Of a stretch of 20,723 nt of DNA, positions 14,333 through 20,723 are shown one piece after another. The stretch is from contig CAMDKB010000018.1 of NCBI GenBank assembly GCA_945901195.1, positions 1 to 20,723 on the forward strand. The letters are read 5' to 3'. The notes beneath the pieces are model-generated. The model made no database searches and had not been told where the DNA came from. It saw only the letters and a program-made list of their open reading frames with translations. The stretch is from Rhizobium sp. Q54 (GTDB lineage: Bacteria > Pseudomonadota > Alphaproteobacteria > Rhizobiales > Beijerinckiaceae). Numbering within the stretch: the stretch's first letter is position 1; each line of letters opens with the position of its first letter. The translations under genes and the position numbers were made by a program.

Positions 14333-15418
14333 GTGCAACACACAATCAAAGCAGGCGCTGCAACCTTCGCCATCGCTGCTGTATTATCCGCCGCCTATTT
14401 TCCCGCCGCAGCGCAGGCTCCGGCTGATTTCTTTCGCGGCAAGAGTGTAACAATCTATGTCGGGCTTTCGCCAGGCGGCGGCTATGACACCAATGCACGC
14501 CTGACCGGCCGGCATCTTGGCAAATACATACCCGGCGCGCCCACGATCCTCATTCGCAACATGCCCGGCGCCGGCGGCCTGGTGATGACCAATCATCTGG
14601 CCAATGTTGCCCCGCGCGATGGCCTGCACCTTGGCGCGCCCCAGCGCGGTGTGCCCTTCGAGCCTCTCCTCGGTAACGATTCCAAAGCGAAGTTCGATCC
14701 GCGCCTCCTCAACTGGATCGGCAGCATCAATGCCGACACCAGCGTCACCATCGTCCACCGCCGCATCGGCATCAAGACCTGGAGTGACCTGCGCAATCGC
14801 GAAGTCATCATCGCGGGCACGGGCGTCGGCACGGAAAGTGTCGTTGTGCCTTATGTGCTGCGCAATCTCATGGGCCTGAAGTTCAAGGTGATCGCTGGTT
14901 TTCCCGGTGGCAGCGAGATGAATCTATCCATGGTGCGCGGCGAAGTCGACGGACGCGGGACATTCTCCTGGACCAGCCTCAAGCCCCACTACAAGGAATG
15001 GGTGGAATCAGGCGAATTTATCGTCCTGTTCCAGATGGGATTGCGCAAGCACCCCGATCTCAAGGAAATCCCGCTCATCACCGATCTTGCCGAAACCGAA
15101 GACATGAAGCGCATGCTGCGCGTGCAGTTTACAGCATTCGAACTTGGCCGTCCGCTCTTCGCACCCGAAGGCGTTCCCCCGGACAGACTTACGGCTCTCC
15201 GCAAAGCTTTTGACGAAACAATGAAAGACAAGGATCTTCTGATCGAAGCCGAAAAGGGCGGCATGGAAGTCAACCCGATGTCAGGCTTGGAAATGCAGGA
15301 CATCTTCAAGGACCTCTACGCGACACCCCGGGAATTGCTCGCCCGTCTGGGCGCCGCATCGGTGGAGAAGCCTGATTTGAAAGTGCTGGAGGGTGCAAAA
15401 GGCGGCGGGCAAGAATGA
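14333..15418 (+). CDS. TctC-type tripartite tricarboxylate transporter substrate-binding protein
   Basis: This 361-residue periplasmic binding protein of the TctC/Bug family has a signal peptide ending in AAAQA (about residue 29). The first-lobe motif VGLSPGGGYDTNAR is the usual carboxylate-contacting loop, and IRNMPGAGGLVMTNHL is the second family signature. GTGVGTESVVVPYVLRNLMGLKFKVIAGFPGGSEMNLSMVRGEVDG covers the hinge and second lobe. It would deliver a carboxylate or similar acid to a TctAB permease, here the frameshifted one upstream. The start is GTG at 14333, supported by GGAGGG 8 bases upstream. Two terminators separate it from tctAB, so it needs its own promoter. It appears intact. 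Confidence 0.92.
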   Translation: MQHTIKAGAATFAIAAVLSAAYFPAAAQAPADFFRGKSVTIYVGLSPGGGYDTNARLTGRHLGKYIPGAPTILIRNMPGAGGLVMTNHLANVAPRDGLHLGAPQRGVPFEPLLGNDSKAKFDPRLLNWIGSINADTSVTIVHRRIGIKTWSDLRNREVIIAGTGVGTESVVVPYVLRNLMGLKFKVIAGFPGGSEMNLSMVRGEVDGRGTFSWTSLKPHYKEWVESGEFIVLFQMGLRKHPDLKEIPLITDLAETEDMKRMLRVQFTAFELGRPLFAPEGVPPDRLTALRKAFDETMKDKDLLIEAEKGGMEVNPMSGLEMQDIFKDLYATPRELLARLGAASVEKPDLKVLEGAKGGGQE

Positions 15419-15499
15419 CCGGGGTCTACCGCACTACACAAATCAGCCACGATCAACTATCGTGCGCTGCATCACGACACGGCGTTCACGAGGCTCACG

Positions 15500-15745
15500 A
15501 TGGCTGATCATTCAACACCACATTTCCACAATCAGGCAGGACTTGCCAAAATCCGCACCGGCGTGAAGGAATTCATGTGCATCGGCGCGCTGCCCCCCTT
15601 CGATCATCCACACATTTTCATCGACATGGGCAGCGATAACGAAACGATCTGCGCTTATTGTTCCACGCGCTATGTCTATGATGCCGCGCTGCACGCTCCC
15701 TGTGATCCCGCAGATTGTGAATTTCAAAGCCGCCAGGCTGCCTGA
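15500..15745 (+). CDS. Zinc-finger (zf-CHCC / NDUFS6-like) protein
   Basis: This 81-residue protein is of the small CHCC zinc-finger type related to the mitochondrial complex I subunit NDUFS6. HPHIFIDMGSDNETICAYCSTRYVY (residues 37-61) supplies the histidine and the CxxC pair, and two more cysteines follow in HAPCDPADCEF. Such proteins are short cytoplasmic partners whose role in bacteria is unclear. GAGG lies 7 bases before the ATG. It is followed on the same strand by the FAD monooxygenase gene after 40 bases, which suggests a shared transcript. The upstream gap holds only a small dyad, CACGAT-N5-ATCGTG (15448-15464). Confidence 0.85.
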   Translation: MADHSTPHFHNQAGLAKIRTGVKEFMCIGALPPFDHPHIFIDMGSDNETICAYCSTRYVYDAALHAPCDPADCEFQSRQAA

Positions 15746-15785
15746 CCTTGCACGATAAATCGTCAATGCGGCTGGCTGATCGATC

Positions 15786-17003
15786 GTGACCAAATCCCTG
15801 CACGCCATTATAGCCGGCGCGGGTATCGCCGGGCTGACTGCCGGGCTCATGCTGGCGCGTTCGGGGCATCGCGTCACGATTCTCGAACGGACCAGCGTGC
15901 TGGAAGAAGCTGGCGCTGGCCTTCAGCTTTCGCCCAACGCAACGGCTATCTACGCCAGCCTCGGTATTCTCGACAGGATCCAGCGTTTCGCCCTTGCGCC
16001 AGAAGCGCTGCGTGTGCGCCGCGCGCGCGACGGCGTCGAAATCATGAACCTGCAATATGGCCCGCTGGCTGAAATGCGCTGGGGCGCACCGCATCTGGCC
16101 ATCCATCGCGCTGATCTCCAGCGCGTGCTGGTGGAAACCATCGCCGCCAATCCGGCTATCACTATTGTGACGGGAACCGAAGTCCTCGGCTTTGCGGCCG
16201 CCAGCAACGGAATTCAGGTTGGCGCCCGTAGCCAGTCCCAAACCTCCGGCGATGGCAATGTGCGCTTTGATGGCGATATCCTGATTGGCGCAGATGGGCT
16301 CAAGTCCTCGGTGCGCGACCGGCTGGGCCTTGGCGAAGCCGACCAGCCCGTCTATTCCAACCGGACAGCCTGGCGGGCCCTGCTACCAGCCAGCCTCGCA
16401 CCACGCGAAGCTCTCACCCTTGAAACAAACCTGTGGCTGGGGCCGAAGGCGCATCTTGTGCATTATCCGCTGCGCGGCGGCGACCTCGTCAATATCGTAG
16501 CCATCGTCGAGGATCACTGGCATCGCGATACAGATGGGGAATTCTGGCTGCGCGATGGGAATCCACGCGAGATCAAGGCGCGTTATGCAAGCTGGCATCC
16601 ACAGGCCCGCAACTTGATCAACGCCGTACAGGAGTGGAAGAGCTGGCCGCTGTTTGACCGCGTCCCGACAACCCGCTGGAGCGTCGACCGGGTAATTCTG
16701 ATCGGCGACGCCGCCCATCCCGTCATGCCATTTCTTGCACAAGGCGCGTGCCTTGCCATCGAAGATGCGGCCGCATTAACCGCCGCGCTCACCGCGACCA
16801 ATGGCCAGATCAATACCGCCATTTCACTGTTCGAGAAAAAGCGCCTTGTCCGCGCGGCAGAATTGCGCATCGCCTCGCGGCGGCAGGGCGCGATCTATCA
16901 CATGAGCGGACCCTTCGCGATGGCTCGTGATTTCGTGATGGGTAAACTCGACCGCGACAGGTTGATGGCGCGACTCGACTGGATCTATAAATACCGGGTT
17001 TAG
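15786..17003 (+). CDS. Group A FAD-dependent monooxygenase (salicylate-hydroxylase-like)
   Basis: This 405-residue soluble flavoprotein has all three class A motifs: the Rossmann dinucleotide fold GAGIAG at 11-16, the DG motif GADGLKSSVRD at 168-178 (Asp170), and the GD motif LIGDAAHPVMPFLAQGACLAIEDA at 305-328 (Asp308). Family members use NAD(P)H and O2 to hydroxylate aromatic or related rings; the closest style is salicylate or 3-hydroxybenzoate hydroxylase, but substrate is not predictable. The start is GTG at 15786 with no strong ribosome site, chosen because KSLHAIIAGAG follows directly. The GFA-family gene follows after 12 bases, so the three genes from 15500 probably form one operon. 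Confidence 0.9.
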   Translation: MTKSLHAIIAGAGIAGLTAGLMLARSGHRVTILERTSVLEEAGAGLQLSPNATAIYASLGILDRIQRFALAPEALRVRRARDGVEIMNLQYGPLAEMRWGAPHLAIHRADLQRVLVETIAANPAITIVTGTEVLGFAAASNGIQVGARSQSQTSGDGNVRFDGDILIGADGLKSSVRDRLGLGEADQPVYSNRTAWRALLPASLAPREALTLETNLWLGPKAHLVHYPLRGGDLVNIVAIVEDHWHRDTDGEFWLRDGNPREIKARYASWHPQARNLINAVQEWKSWPLFDRVPTTRWSVDRVILIGDAAHPVMPFLAQGACLAIEDAAALTAALTATNGQINTAISLFEKKRLVRAAELRIASRRQGAIYHMSGPFAMARDFVMGKLDRDRLMARLDWIYKYRV

Positions 17004-17015
17004 AGAGGCTGAACT

Positions 17016-17465
17016 ATGACAGAACAGCGTGAAGGCGGCTGCCTCTGCGGCAACCTGCGGTATGTTGCAACCGGCGAGCCTCGGCGAGTCACGGCCTGCC
17101 ATTGCAAATTCTGCCAGAAGCGTTCAGCCGCAGCCTTCAGCGTGCACGCATGGTTTGACGAAGACAAGGTTGCCTTCATAGGTGACAGCCTCTCAGTCTA
17201 CCAGCAATCTTCGGACGAAACCGGCAATTGGCTGCGCGTGAATTTCTGTAACAAGTGCGGCTCGACGCTGATGCTGACAGGCGAAAAGATGAACGGCATT
17301 CGGCTGATGACCGTCGGCTCGATGGATGATCCCGATTCCATCGCCATCAGTGCACATGTCTGGGCACGTTCCGCGCCCCGCTGGCTGACGATGCCGCAAA
17401 ACCTGCCCTGCTACGAAACCAGCTCCGGCGCAGGGCTTTTGCGAACATCCGGCCCGAAAGATTAA
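17016..17465 (+). CDS. GFA-family (glutathione-dependent formaldehyde-activating-like) zinc protein
   Basis: This 149-residue protein has the GFA/CENP-V zinc-binding pattern: Cys9 and Cys11 (GCLCG), Cys28, Cys30 and Cys33 (ACHCKFCQKRS), Cys78 and Cys81 (FCNKCGS). These seven cysteines bind the two zinc ions of the fold. The name comes from Gfa, proposed to speed S-hydroxymethylglutathione formation, but most family members have no proven activity. It ends the right-pointing group of three genes; its TAA shares the four bases TTAA with the stop of the dienelactone hydrolase gene on the other strand, leaving no gap between the convergent genes. Confidence 0.92.
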   Translation: MTEQREGGCLCGNLRYVATGEPRRVTACHCKFCQKRSAAAFSVHAWFDEDKVAFIGDSLSVYQQSSDETGNWLRVNFCNKCGSTLMLTGEKMNGIRLMTVGSMDDPDSIAISAHVWARSAPRWLTMPQNLPCYETSSGAGLLRTSGPKD

Positions 17466-18196
17466 CCGGCGAAACTCTCGTCCAGAAAATCTCGCGTCAG
17501 CATATAGGATTTGCGGCACAATTTTGCATCGTAACGCGTGGCCGGCGTCGTCGCGACATCTGGATCACAGAACGAGTGCAGGCCGCCGCCAAATGTCATG
17601 ATCTGCCAGTCGACTTTCGCCGTAGCAAGCTCATCGGCAAACGCATCCATCATCGCTTTGGGCGTGACGGGATCTGCAGACCCGTGCAGGGCAAGAACAC
17701 GCCCCTTGATATTGCAAGGTGTGGCTGCGGCGAATGGATTGGGATTGGTGACGTGATAAACAACTACAGCAGCAAAATCCGCGCCCGCGCGCGCGTGCTC
17801 AAGTGCGAAACCACCGCCTGCGCAATAGCCTATCATCGCTTTTTTCGTGAGGTCCGCCTGCCCCAGCTTTCCTGCCTCGCCTGACAATGCTTCAAATGCC
17901 TTTGTGGCGCAGGCAATCGTAAACGCAGGATTTGTGCGCAGCGCCTTCACACTTGCCATCAATTCATCGCGCGATCGGGACTCGCCATCGTAATCAGCGC
18001 CAAACATATCGGCCATCAGAATGATAAAGTCCCGACCGGCAACTTCGCGCGCCTGCTTGATCGTCTCGCCGCCGACACCTTTCCAGTCCGGCTGCATAAA
18101 GATGACAGGACGGGGAGATTTGATGCTGTCATCGCTGATGATGACGCCCTCGAACTTGCGGCCTTGCAGTTCGTAACCGACGCGCTTTTCGACCAT
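17462..18196 (-). CDS. Dienelactone hydrolase family protein
   Basis: This 244-residue alpha/beta-hydrolase has the Cys-Asp-His triad typical of dienelactone hydrolases: Cys125 in MIGYCAGGGFALEHA, Asp175 in HGSADPVTPK, His207 in GLHSFCDPD. Family members open dienelactone in chloroaromatic breakdown, though many act on other esters or lactones. It directly follows the luciferase-like gene, whose stop overlaps the GTG at 18205. The ATG at 18196 is preferred because GGAG from the end of the upstream gene lies 8 bases before it; the GTG is the alternative. Tight spacing indicates co-transcription with both luciferase-like monooxygenases, so it may process a product of their oxidation. Confidence 0.92.
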   Translation of the reverse strand: MVEKRVGYELQGRKFEGVIISDDSIKSPRPVIFMQPDWKGVGGETIKQAREVAGRDFIILMADMFGADYDGESRSRDELMASVKALRTNPAFTIACATKAFEALSGEAGKLGQADLTKKAMIGYCAGGGFALEHARAGADFAAVVVYHVTNPNPFAAATPCNIKGRVLALHGSADPVTPKAMMDAFADELATAKVDWQIMTFGGGLHSFCDPDVATTPATRYDAKLCRKSYMLTRDFLDESFAG

Positions 18197-18201
18197 TGTG
18201 T

Positions 18202-19278
18202 TCACTCCGCAGCGATTTTAAAATTCCTGTGCGAGCCTTCGAAATGCGGGGCAATTTCGCTCATGAAGATGTCCATCTGTTCGATGACCTTCTTGTGCGG
18301 TTTGCCGCCGACGTTGAAGTAAAGGATCACTTCTTCGATGCCCGCAGCTTCAATGCGCTTGAGCGATTCTGTGATCTTGGCGGCCGATCCCAGCAATATT
18401 GATTTTTCGCCGAGATCCCCGGCTTGGACGCCTTCGAGAATTTCGTTGAGTTTGTTCATGTAGAGCATGGAGGGCGGCGCTTTTTCGTCCTGCGCTATGG
18501 CTGGCTTCACCGCACGGCGGAAATAGGCGATCTGCCGTTGGCGCGCATATTGCTCTTCAGCCCCTTCGCCAATCCAGATAAAATACGAGCACATCGCCCT
18601 GCCGGGCTTCTTGTCATATTTGGCGCAGGTATCGCGATATTCCTTTACTGCATTGTCCATACTGCCGAAGGTCATATTCGCTGCAAACGGCGCCCAGATA
18701 ATGTCGAGGCCATATTTGCCCGCGAGCTCCATGGAGGCACGCGTGAAGCAGGCCATATAGAACGGCACTTTCTTCTGCACGGGGCGTGGCGTGATCGCCA
18801 TTTCCGGAATGTCGTAGAAACGTCCCTTGTGCGACCACTTGCCCGGCGATTCCCAAGCCTTCTTGATGATCTGGATGCCTTCTTCCAACCGCTCCAGGGC
18901 GGTGAAATAGTCAGCGCCAAAAGGCACGTATTCTTTTGCGTCATAGCCGCGCCCAACAGCAAAATCGACGCGCCCGCCAGACAGAAGATCAAGCGTCGCC
19001 CATTCTTCGGCCACCCGCAATGGATGATGCAGCGGTGTCACCGCGACCGCCGGGGCCATGCGTATCCGCTTCGTCACCGGCACAAGCGAAGCCAACACCA
19101 GATGCGGACACGAATTTACGCCAAGCGAGTCGAAGTGATGCTCGCCAATCCACGCCGAATACATGCCGATTTTATCTGCATGGAGAGCTTCAGCACGAAT
19201 ATCGAGAATGAATTGTTCGGGCGTGCGCTGGATATCGGTATAATTGTTATCGCTGAGCGTAAAATAACCAAATTCCAT
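18202..19278 (-). CDS. LLM-class (luciferase-like) flavin-dependent monooxygenase, copy 1
   Basis: This 358-residue member of the bacterial luciferase superfamily folds as a TIM barrel using reduced FMN. Family segments are MEFGYFTLSD, WIGEHHFDSLGVN, PAVAVTPLHHPLRVAEEWATLDLLSGGR and VGRGYD, followed by the C-terminal SILLGSAAKITESLKRIEAAGIEEVILYF. It is a close paralog of the next gene upstream, about three-quarters identical by eye, with best agreement in the first 190 residues. GGAGGAGG precedes the ATG at 19278; an in-frame ATG at 19299 is less likely. Its flavin reductase partner is not in the window. It lies 121 bases downstream of its paralog and runs into the dienelactone hydrolase gene. 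Confidence 0.92.
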   Translation of the reverse strand: MEFGYFTLSDNNYTDIQRTPEQFILDIRAEALHADKIGMYSAWIGEHHFDSLGVNSCPHLVLASLVPVTKRIRMAPAVAVTPLHHPLRVAEEWATLDLLSGGRVDFAVGRGYDAKEYVPFGADYFTALERLEEGIQIIKKAWESPGKWSHKGRFYDIPEMAITPRPVQKKVPFYMACFTRASMELAGKYGLDIIWAPFAANMTFGSMDNAVKEYRDTCAKYDKKPGRAMCSYFIWIGEGAEEQYARQRQIAYFRRAVKPAIAQDEKAPPSMLYMNKLNEILEGVQAGDLGEKSILLGSAAKITESLKRIEAAGIEEVILYFNVGGKPHKKVIEQMDIFMSEIAPHFEGSHRNFKIAAE

Positions 19279-19299
19279 CACGTCCTCCTCCAATGTCAT

Positions 19300-19329
19300 C
19301 CCGGAAGAATGCGTAGCATTTCATCCGGG
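19300..19329. repeat. REP-like palindrome between the two LLM genes
   Basis: CCCGGA (19300-19305) pairs with TCCGGG (19324-19329), and an inner AATGC/GCATT stem closes on a three-base loop, giving an imperfect hairpin about 30 bases long. Flanking ATCCCGGA...TCCGGGA resembles the short dispersed palindromes common between genes in Bradyrhizobium-like genomes. There is no T-run, so it is more likely a repeat or an mRNA-stabilising structure within the operon than a terminator. No second copy is visible in the window. Confidence 0.5.
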
Positions 19330-19399
19330 AGCACCCTGTTTTACTTGCTTTGCCTCGCGATCATCGAGCGCTTTAAGCGCCCGGGACGCCACTCCGGAT

Positions 19400-20482
19400 T
19401 TACTCGGCTGCCTGCAGACGGAACTTCTTGTGCGAGCCTTCAAACGCAGGCGCAATCTCTTCCATAAAACGGTTCATCTGTTCCTTGACCAAATTATGCG
19501 GCTTTCCGCCGACATTGAAATACAGAATGACCTCTTCGATGCCACCTGCTTCCACGGTTTTCAATGTATCTATGATTTTCTGCGGTGAGCCCAGAAGGAT
19601 CGATTTCGAGCCCAGATCTTCCTTCTTCATATTCTTGAGGATATCGACGATCTTGAGAAAGTACAGCATGGTCGGCGGCGTCTTGCCCGGTTCCTGATGG
19701 AATGCGGGCAGCACGCAATTGTTGAAATAGGCCATCTGCCGCTCGCGGCCATATTCCTCATCCTTGCCTTCGCCGATGTGAATAAAATAGCTGCACATGG
19801 CTTTGCCGGGCGTTGTACCGAACTTGGCGCATTCGTCGCGGTAGGCGGTCACCGCCTGCCCCAGATCACCGAAAGTAAGCGCGGCGGCAAATGGCGCAAA
19901 GATGATATCAAGCCCGCGGCGGCCAGCGATCTCCATGGATGCGCGTGAGAAACATGCCATATAAAATGGCACCTTCTTCTGCACGGGACGCGGCGTGATC
20001 GACATTTCCGGGATTTCGAAGAACTTGCCTTTGTGCGACCACTTGCCCGGAGATTCCCAAGCCTTCTTGATGATCTCGCAGCCTTCATCGAGCAATTCCA
20101 GCGAGTCCATATATTCGGCGTTGAACGGCACATATTCGCGCCGGTCATATCCACGCCCGACAGCAAAATCGACGCGCCCACCGGAGAGAAGATCAAGCGT
20201 CGCCCATTCCTCGGCAACCCGCAGCGGATGATGTAGCGGCAACACAGCGACGGCTGGCGCAAGACGGATGTTCCGGGTTTCCGGCACAATCGAAGCCAGC
20301 ACCATGTGCGGGCAGGAATTGACGCCTAGAGAGTCAAAATGATGCTCGCCAATCCACGCCGAATACATGCCGATCTTGTCCGCATGAATGGCTTCAGCGC
20401 GAATATCCAGAACAAATTGCTCCGGCGTGCGCTTGATCTCCGGATAGATATTGTCGCTCAGCGTGAAATAGCCAAATTCCAT
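19400..20482 (-). CDS. LLM-class (luciferase-like) flavin-dependent monooxygenase, copy 2
   Basis: This 360-residue luciferase-superfamily oxygenase has the same landmarks as copy 1: MEFGYFTLSDN, WIGEHHFDSLGVNSCPHMV, PLHHPLRVAEEWATLDLLSGGR, RGYDRREYVPF, KAWESPGKWSHKG and a C-terminal IEEVILYFNVGGKPHN. Differences between the copies cluster in residues about 200-290, a region that shapes the active-site loop and entrance in this superfamily, so the paralogs may differ in substrate. AGGAGGGG lies just before the ATG at 20482. It is the first gene after the promoter and palindromic operator at 20530-20575 and probably leads a three-gene transcript with copy 1 and the dienelactone hydrolase. Confidence 0.93.
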   Translation of the reverse strand: MEFGYFTLSDNIYPEIKRTPEQFVLDIRAEAIHADKIGMYSAWIGEHHFDSLGVNSCPHMVLASIVPETRNIRLAPAVAVLPLHHPLRVAEEWATLDLLSGGRVDFAVGRGYDRREYVPFNAEYMDSLELLDEGCEIIKKAWESPGKWSHKGKFFEIPEMSITPRPVQKKVPFYMACFSRASMEIAGRRGLDIIFAPFAAALTFGDLGQAVTAYRDECAKFGTTPGKAMCSYFIHIGEGKDEEYGRERQMAYFNNCVLPAFHQEPGKTPPTMLYFLKIVDILKNMKKEDLGSKSILLGSPQKIIDTLKTVEAGGIEEVILYFNVGGKPHNLVKEQMNRFMEEIAPAFEGSHKKFRLQAAE

Positions 20483-20529
20483 GGTCCCCTCCTGTGGCAG
20501 CGGCAGGCTTCAATCGCCAGCCTTCATAA

Positions 20530-20547
20530 TATGTGCATTTGCACATA
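20530..20547. promoter_or_regulatory. Palindromic operator TATGTGCA-TT-TGCACATA
   Basis: Two perfect 8-base arms with a 2-base centre lie directly downstream of the -10 hexamer, covering the expected start of transcription and about 50 bases before the LLM copy 2 start codon. Size and symmetry suit a winged-helix dimer such as a MarR-family repressor. No regulator gene is in the window, so the protein is unknown. Confidence 0.65.
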
Positions 20548-20575
20548 AATTATCGCAGCCCTGCCAACCTGTCAA
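20547..20575 (-). promoter_or_regulatory. Sigma-70-type promoter of the LLM operon
   Basis: On the minus strand a perfect TTGACA (20575-20570) is followed after exactly 17 bases by TAATTT (20552-20547), four of six matches to TATAAT. The operator palindrome begins at the edge of the -10 element, so a bound repressor would block transcription. The -35 is only 20 bases from the IS630 transposase stop codon, so it may belong to the terminal repeat of that element. Confidence 0.6.
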
Positions 20576-20595
20576 GTGATACCAGTTCCCGCTGA

Positions 20596-20723
20596 TCAGC
20601 ATTGGTGGGCCCAATCTCGCAAGCCGATGGACATGATACGCCATGGCTGCTCGACGAGTTTGTTCCAAGCGTCGCAGCAATGGTCGAGGATGTCGTCGTA
20701 GGATTTGAAGACGCGGTTCGACA
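20596..20723 (-). CDS. IS630-family transposase, C-terminal fragment (cut by window edge)
   Basis: The minus strand is open from the window edge for 41 residues to a TGA at 20598-20596. Its sequence, SNRVFKSYDDILDHCCDAW followed by NKLVEQPWRIMSIGLRDW, is the well-known end of IS630-family DDE transposases from Rhizobiales. The rest lies beyond the window. The exact element boundary is not visible; it should fall between the stop codon and about 20550. Confidence 0.85.
   Translation of the reverse strand, partial: SNRVFKSYDDILDHCCDAWNKLVEQPWRIMSIGLRDWAHQC

Noticed and set aside
15448..15464. CACGAT-N5-ATCGTG before the zinc-finger gene as a terminator or operator
   Set aside because: Only six base pairs and no T-run; too weak for a separate feature.
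18424..19467. Plus-strand open frame of 347 codons
   Set aside because: Antisense shadow of LLM copy 1; the same shadow pattern recurs over its paralog at 20033-20236.
1..20723. CRISPR array, tRNA or rRNA genes
   Set aside because: No regularly spaced direct repeats and no recognisable tRNA or rRNA sequence were seen on either strand.

Overview
The window looks like chromosomal DNA from a free-living alphaproteobacterium, most likely of the order Hyphomicrobiales (Rhizobiales), near the Bradyrhizobium/Rhodopseudomonas or Xanthobacteraceae-type lineages. The reasons are family content and gene order: hisI followed by a patatin-like gene and a CBS gene, a PF07310-type PAS protein next to a tandem PilZ protein, cysE followed by DUF3126, a zf-CHCC protein next to an FAD monooxygenase, and tripartite tricarboxylate transporter (TTT) genes. 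This assignment is inference; no rRNA or tRNA gene is present.

Both edges are insertion-sequence ends. On the left is the last 147 bases of an ISAs1-family element that has cut a UlaG-like metallo-beta-lactamase-fold gene exactly after a conserved MNRAH motif. On the right is the 3' end of an IS630-family transposase. Between them, 0.5-1.8 kb holds an orphan amino-acid-type periplasmic binding protein with a perfect FNR/FixK-type box upstream. Next come hisI, a patatin-like lipase, a CBS-pair protein and a rhomboid protease (1.8-4.9 kb).

The 4.9-5.5 kb stretch has no convincing protein gene. It holds a strong minus-strand intrinsic terminator preceded by a 157-nt sequence that folds into a 6S-like shape (closing stem, large bubble, long apical arm), and a sigma-54-like promoter facing right. 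A signalling and housekeeping block follows: PAS protein, double-PilZ protein, gamma-carbonic anhydrase, a membrane-anchored unknown, a DUF3126 protein made of two repeats, cysE with an inverted-repeat-rich promoter, a PilZ protein with a coiled-coil tail, and an alpha/beta hydrolase.

From 11 to 15.4 kb lies a TTT-type carboxylate uptake locus. It has a TctA-TctB fused permease broken by two frameshifts, a strong terminator, a small glycine-zipper exported protein with its own terminator, and an intact TctC-type binding protein. From 15.5 to 17.5 kb come a zinc-ribbon protein, a group A FAD monooxygenase and a GFA-family protein. These converge on a left-pointing group: dienelactone hydrolase and two tandem paralogous luciferase-like monooxygenases. 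That group is led by a sigma-70 promoter with an 8+8 palindromic operator next to the right-hand IS. The 15-20 kb part looks like accessory oxidative catabolism; its substrate cannot be read from the sequence.

The most interesting items are the structured RNA candidate, the doubly frameshifted TctAB fusion, the IS insertion joint, the tandem DUF3126 protein, and the operator/promoter beside the IS630 element.
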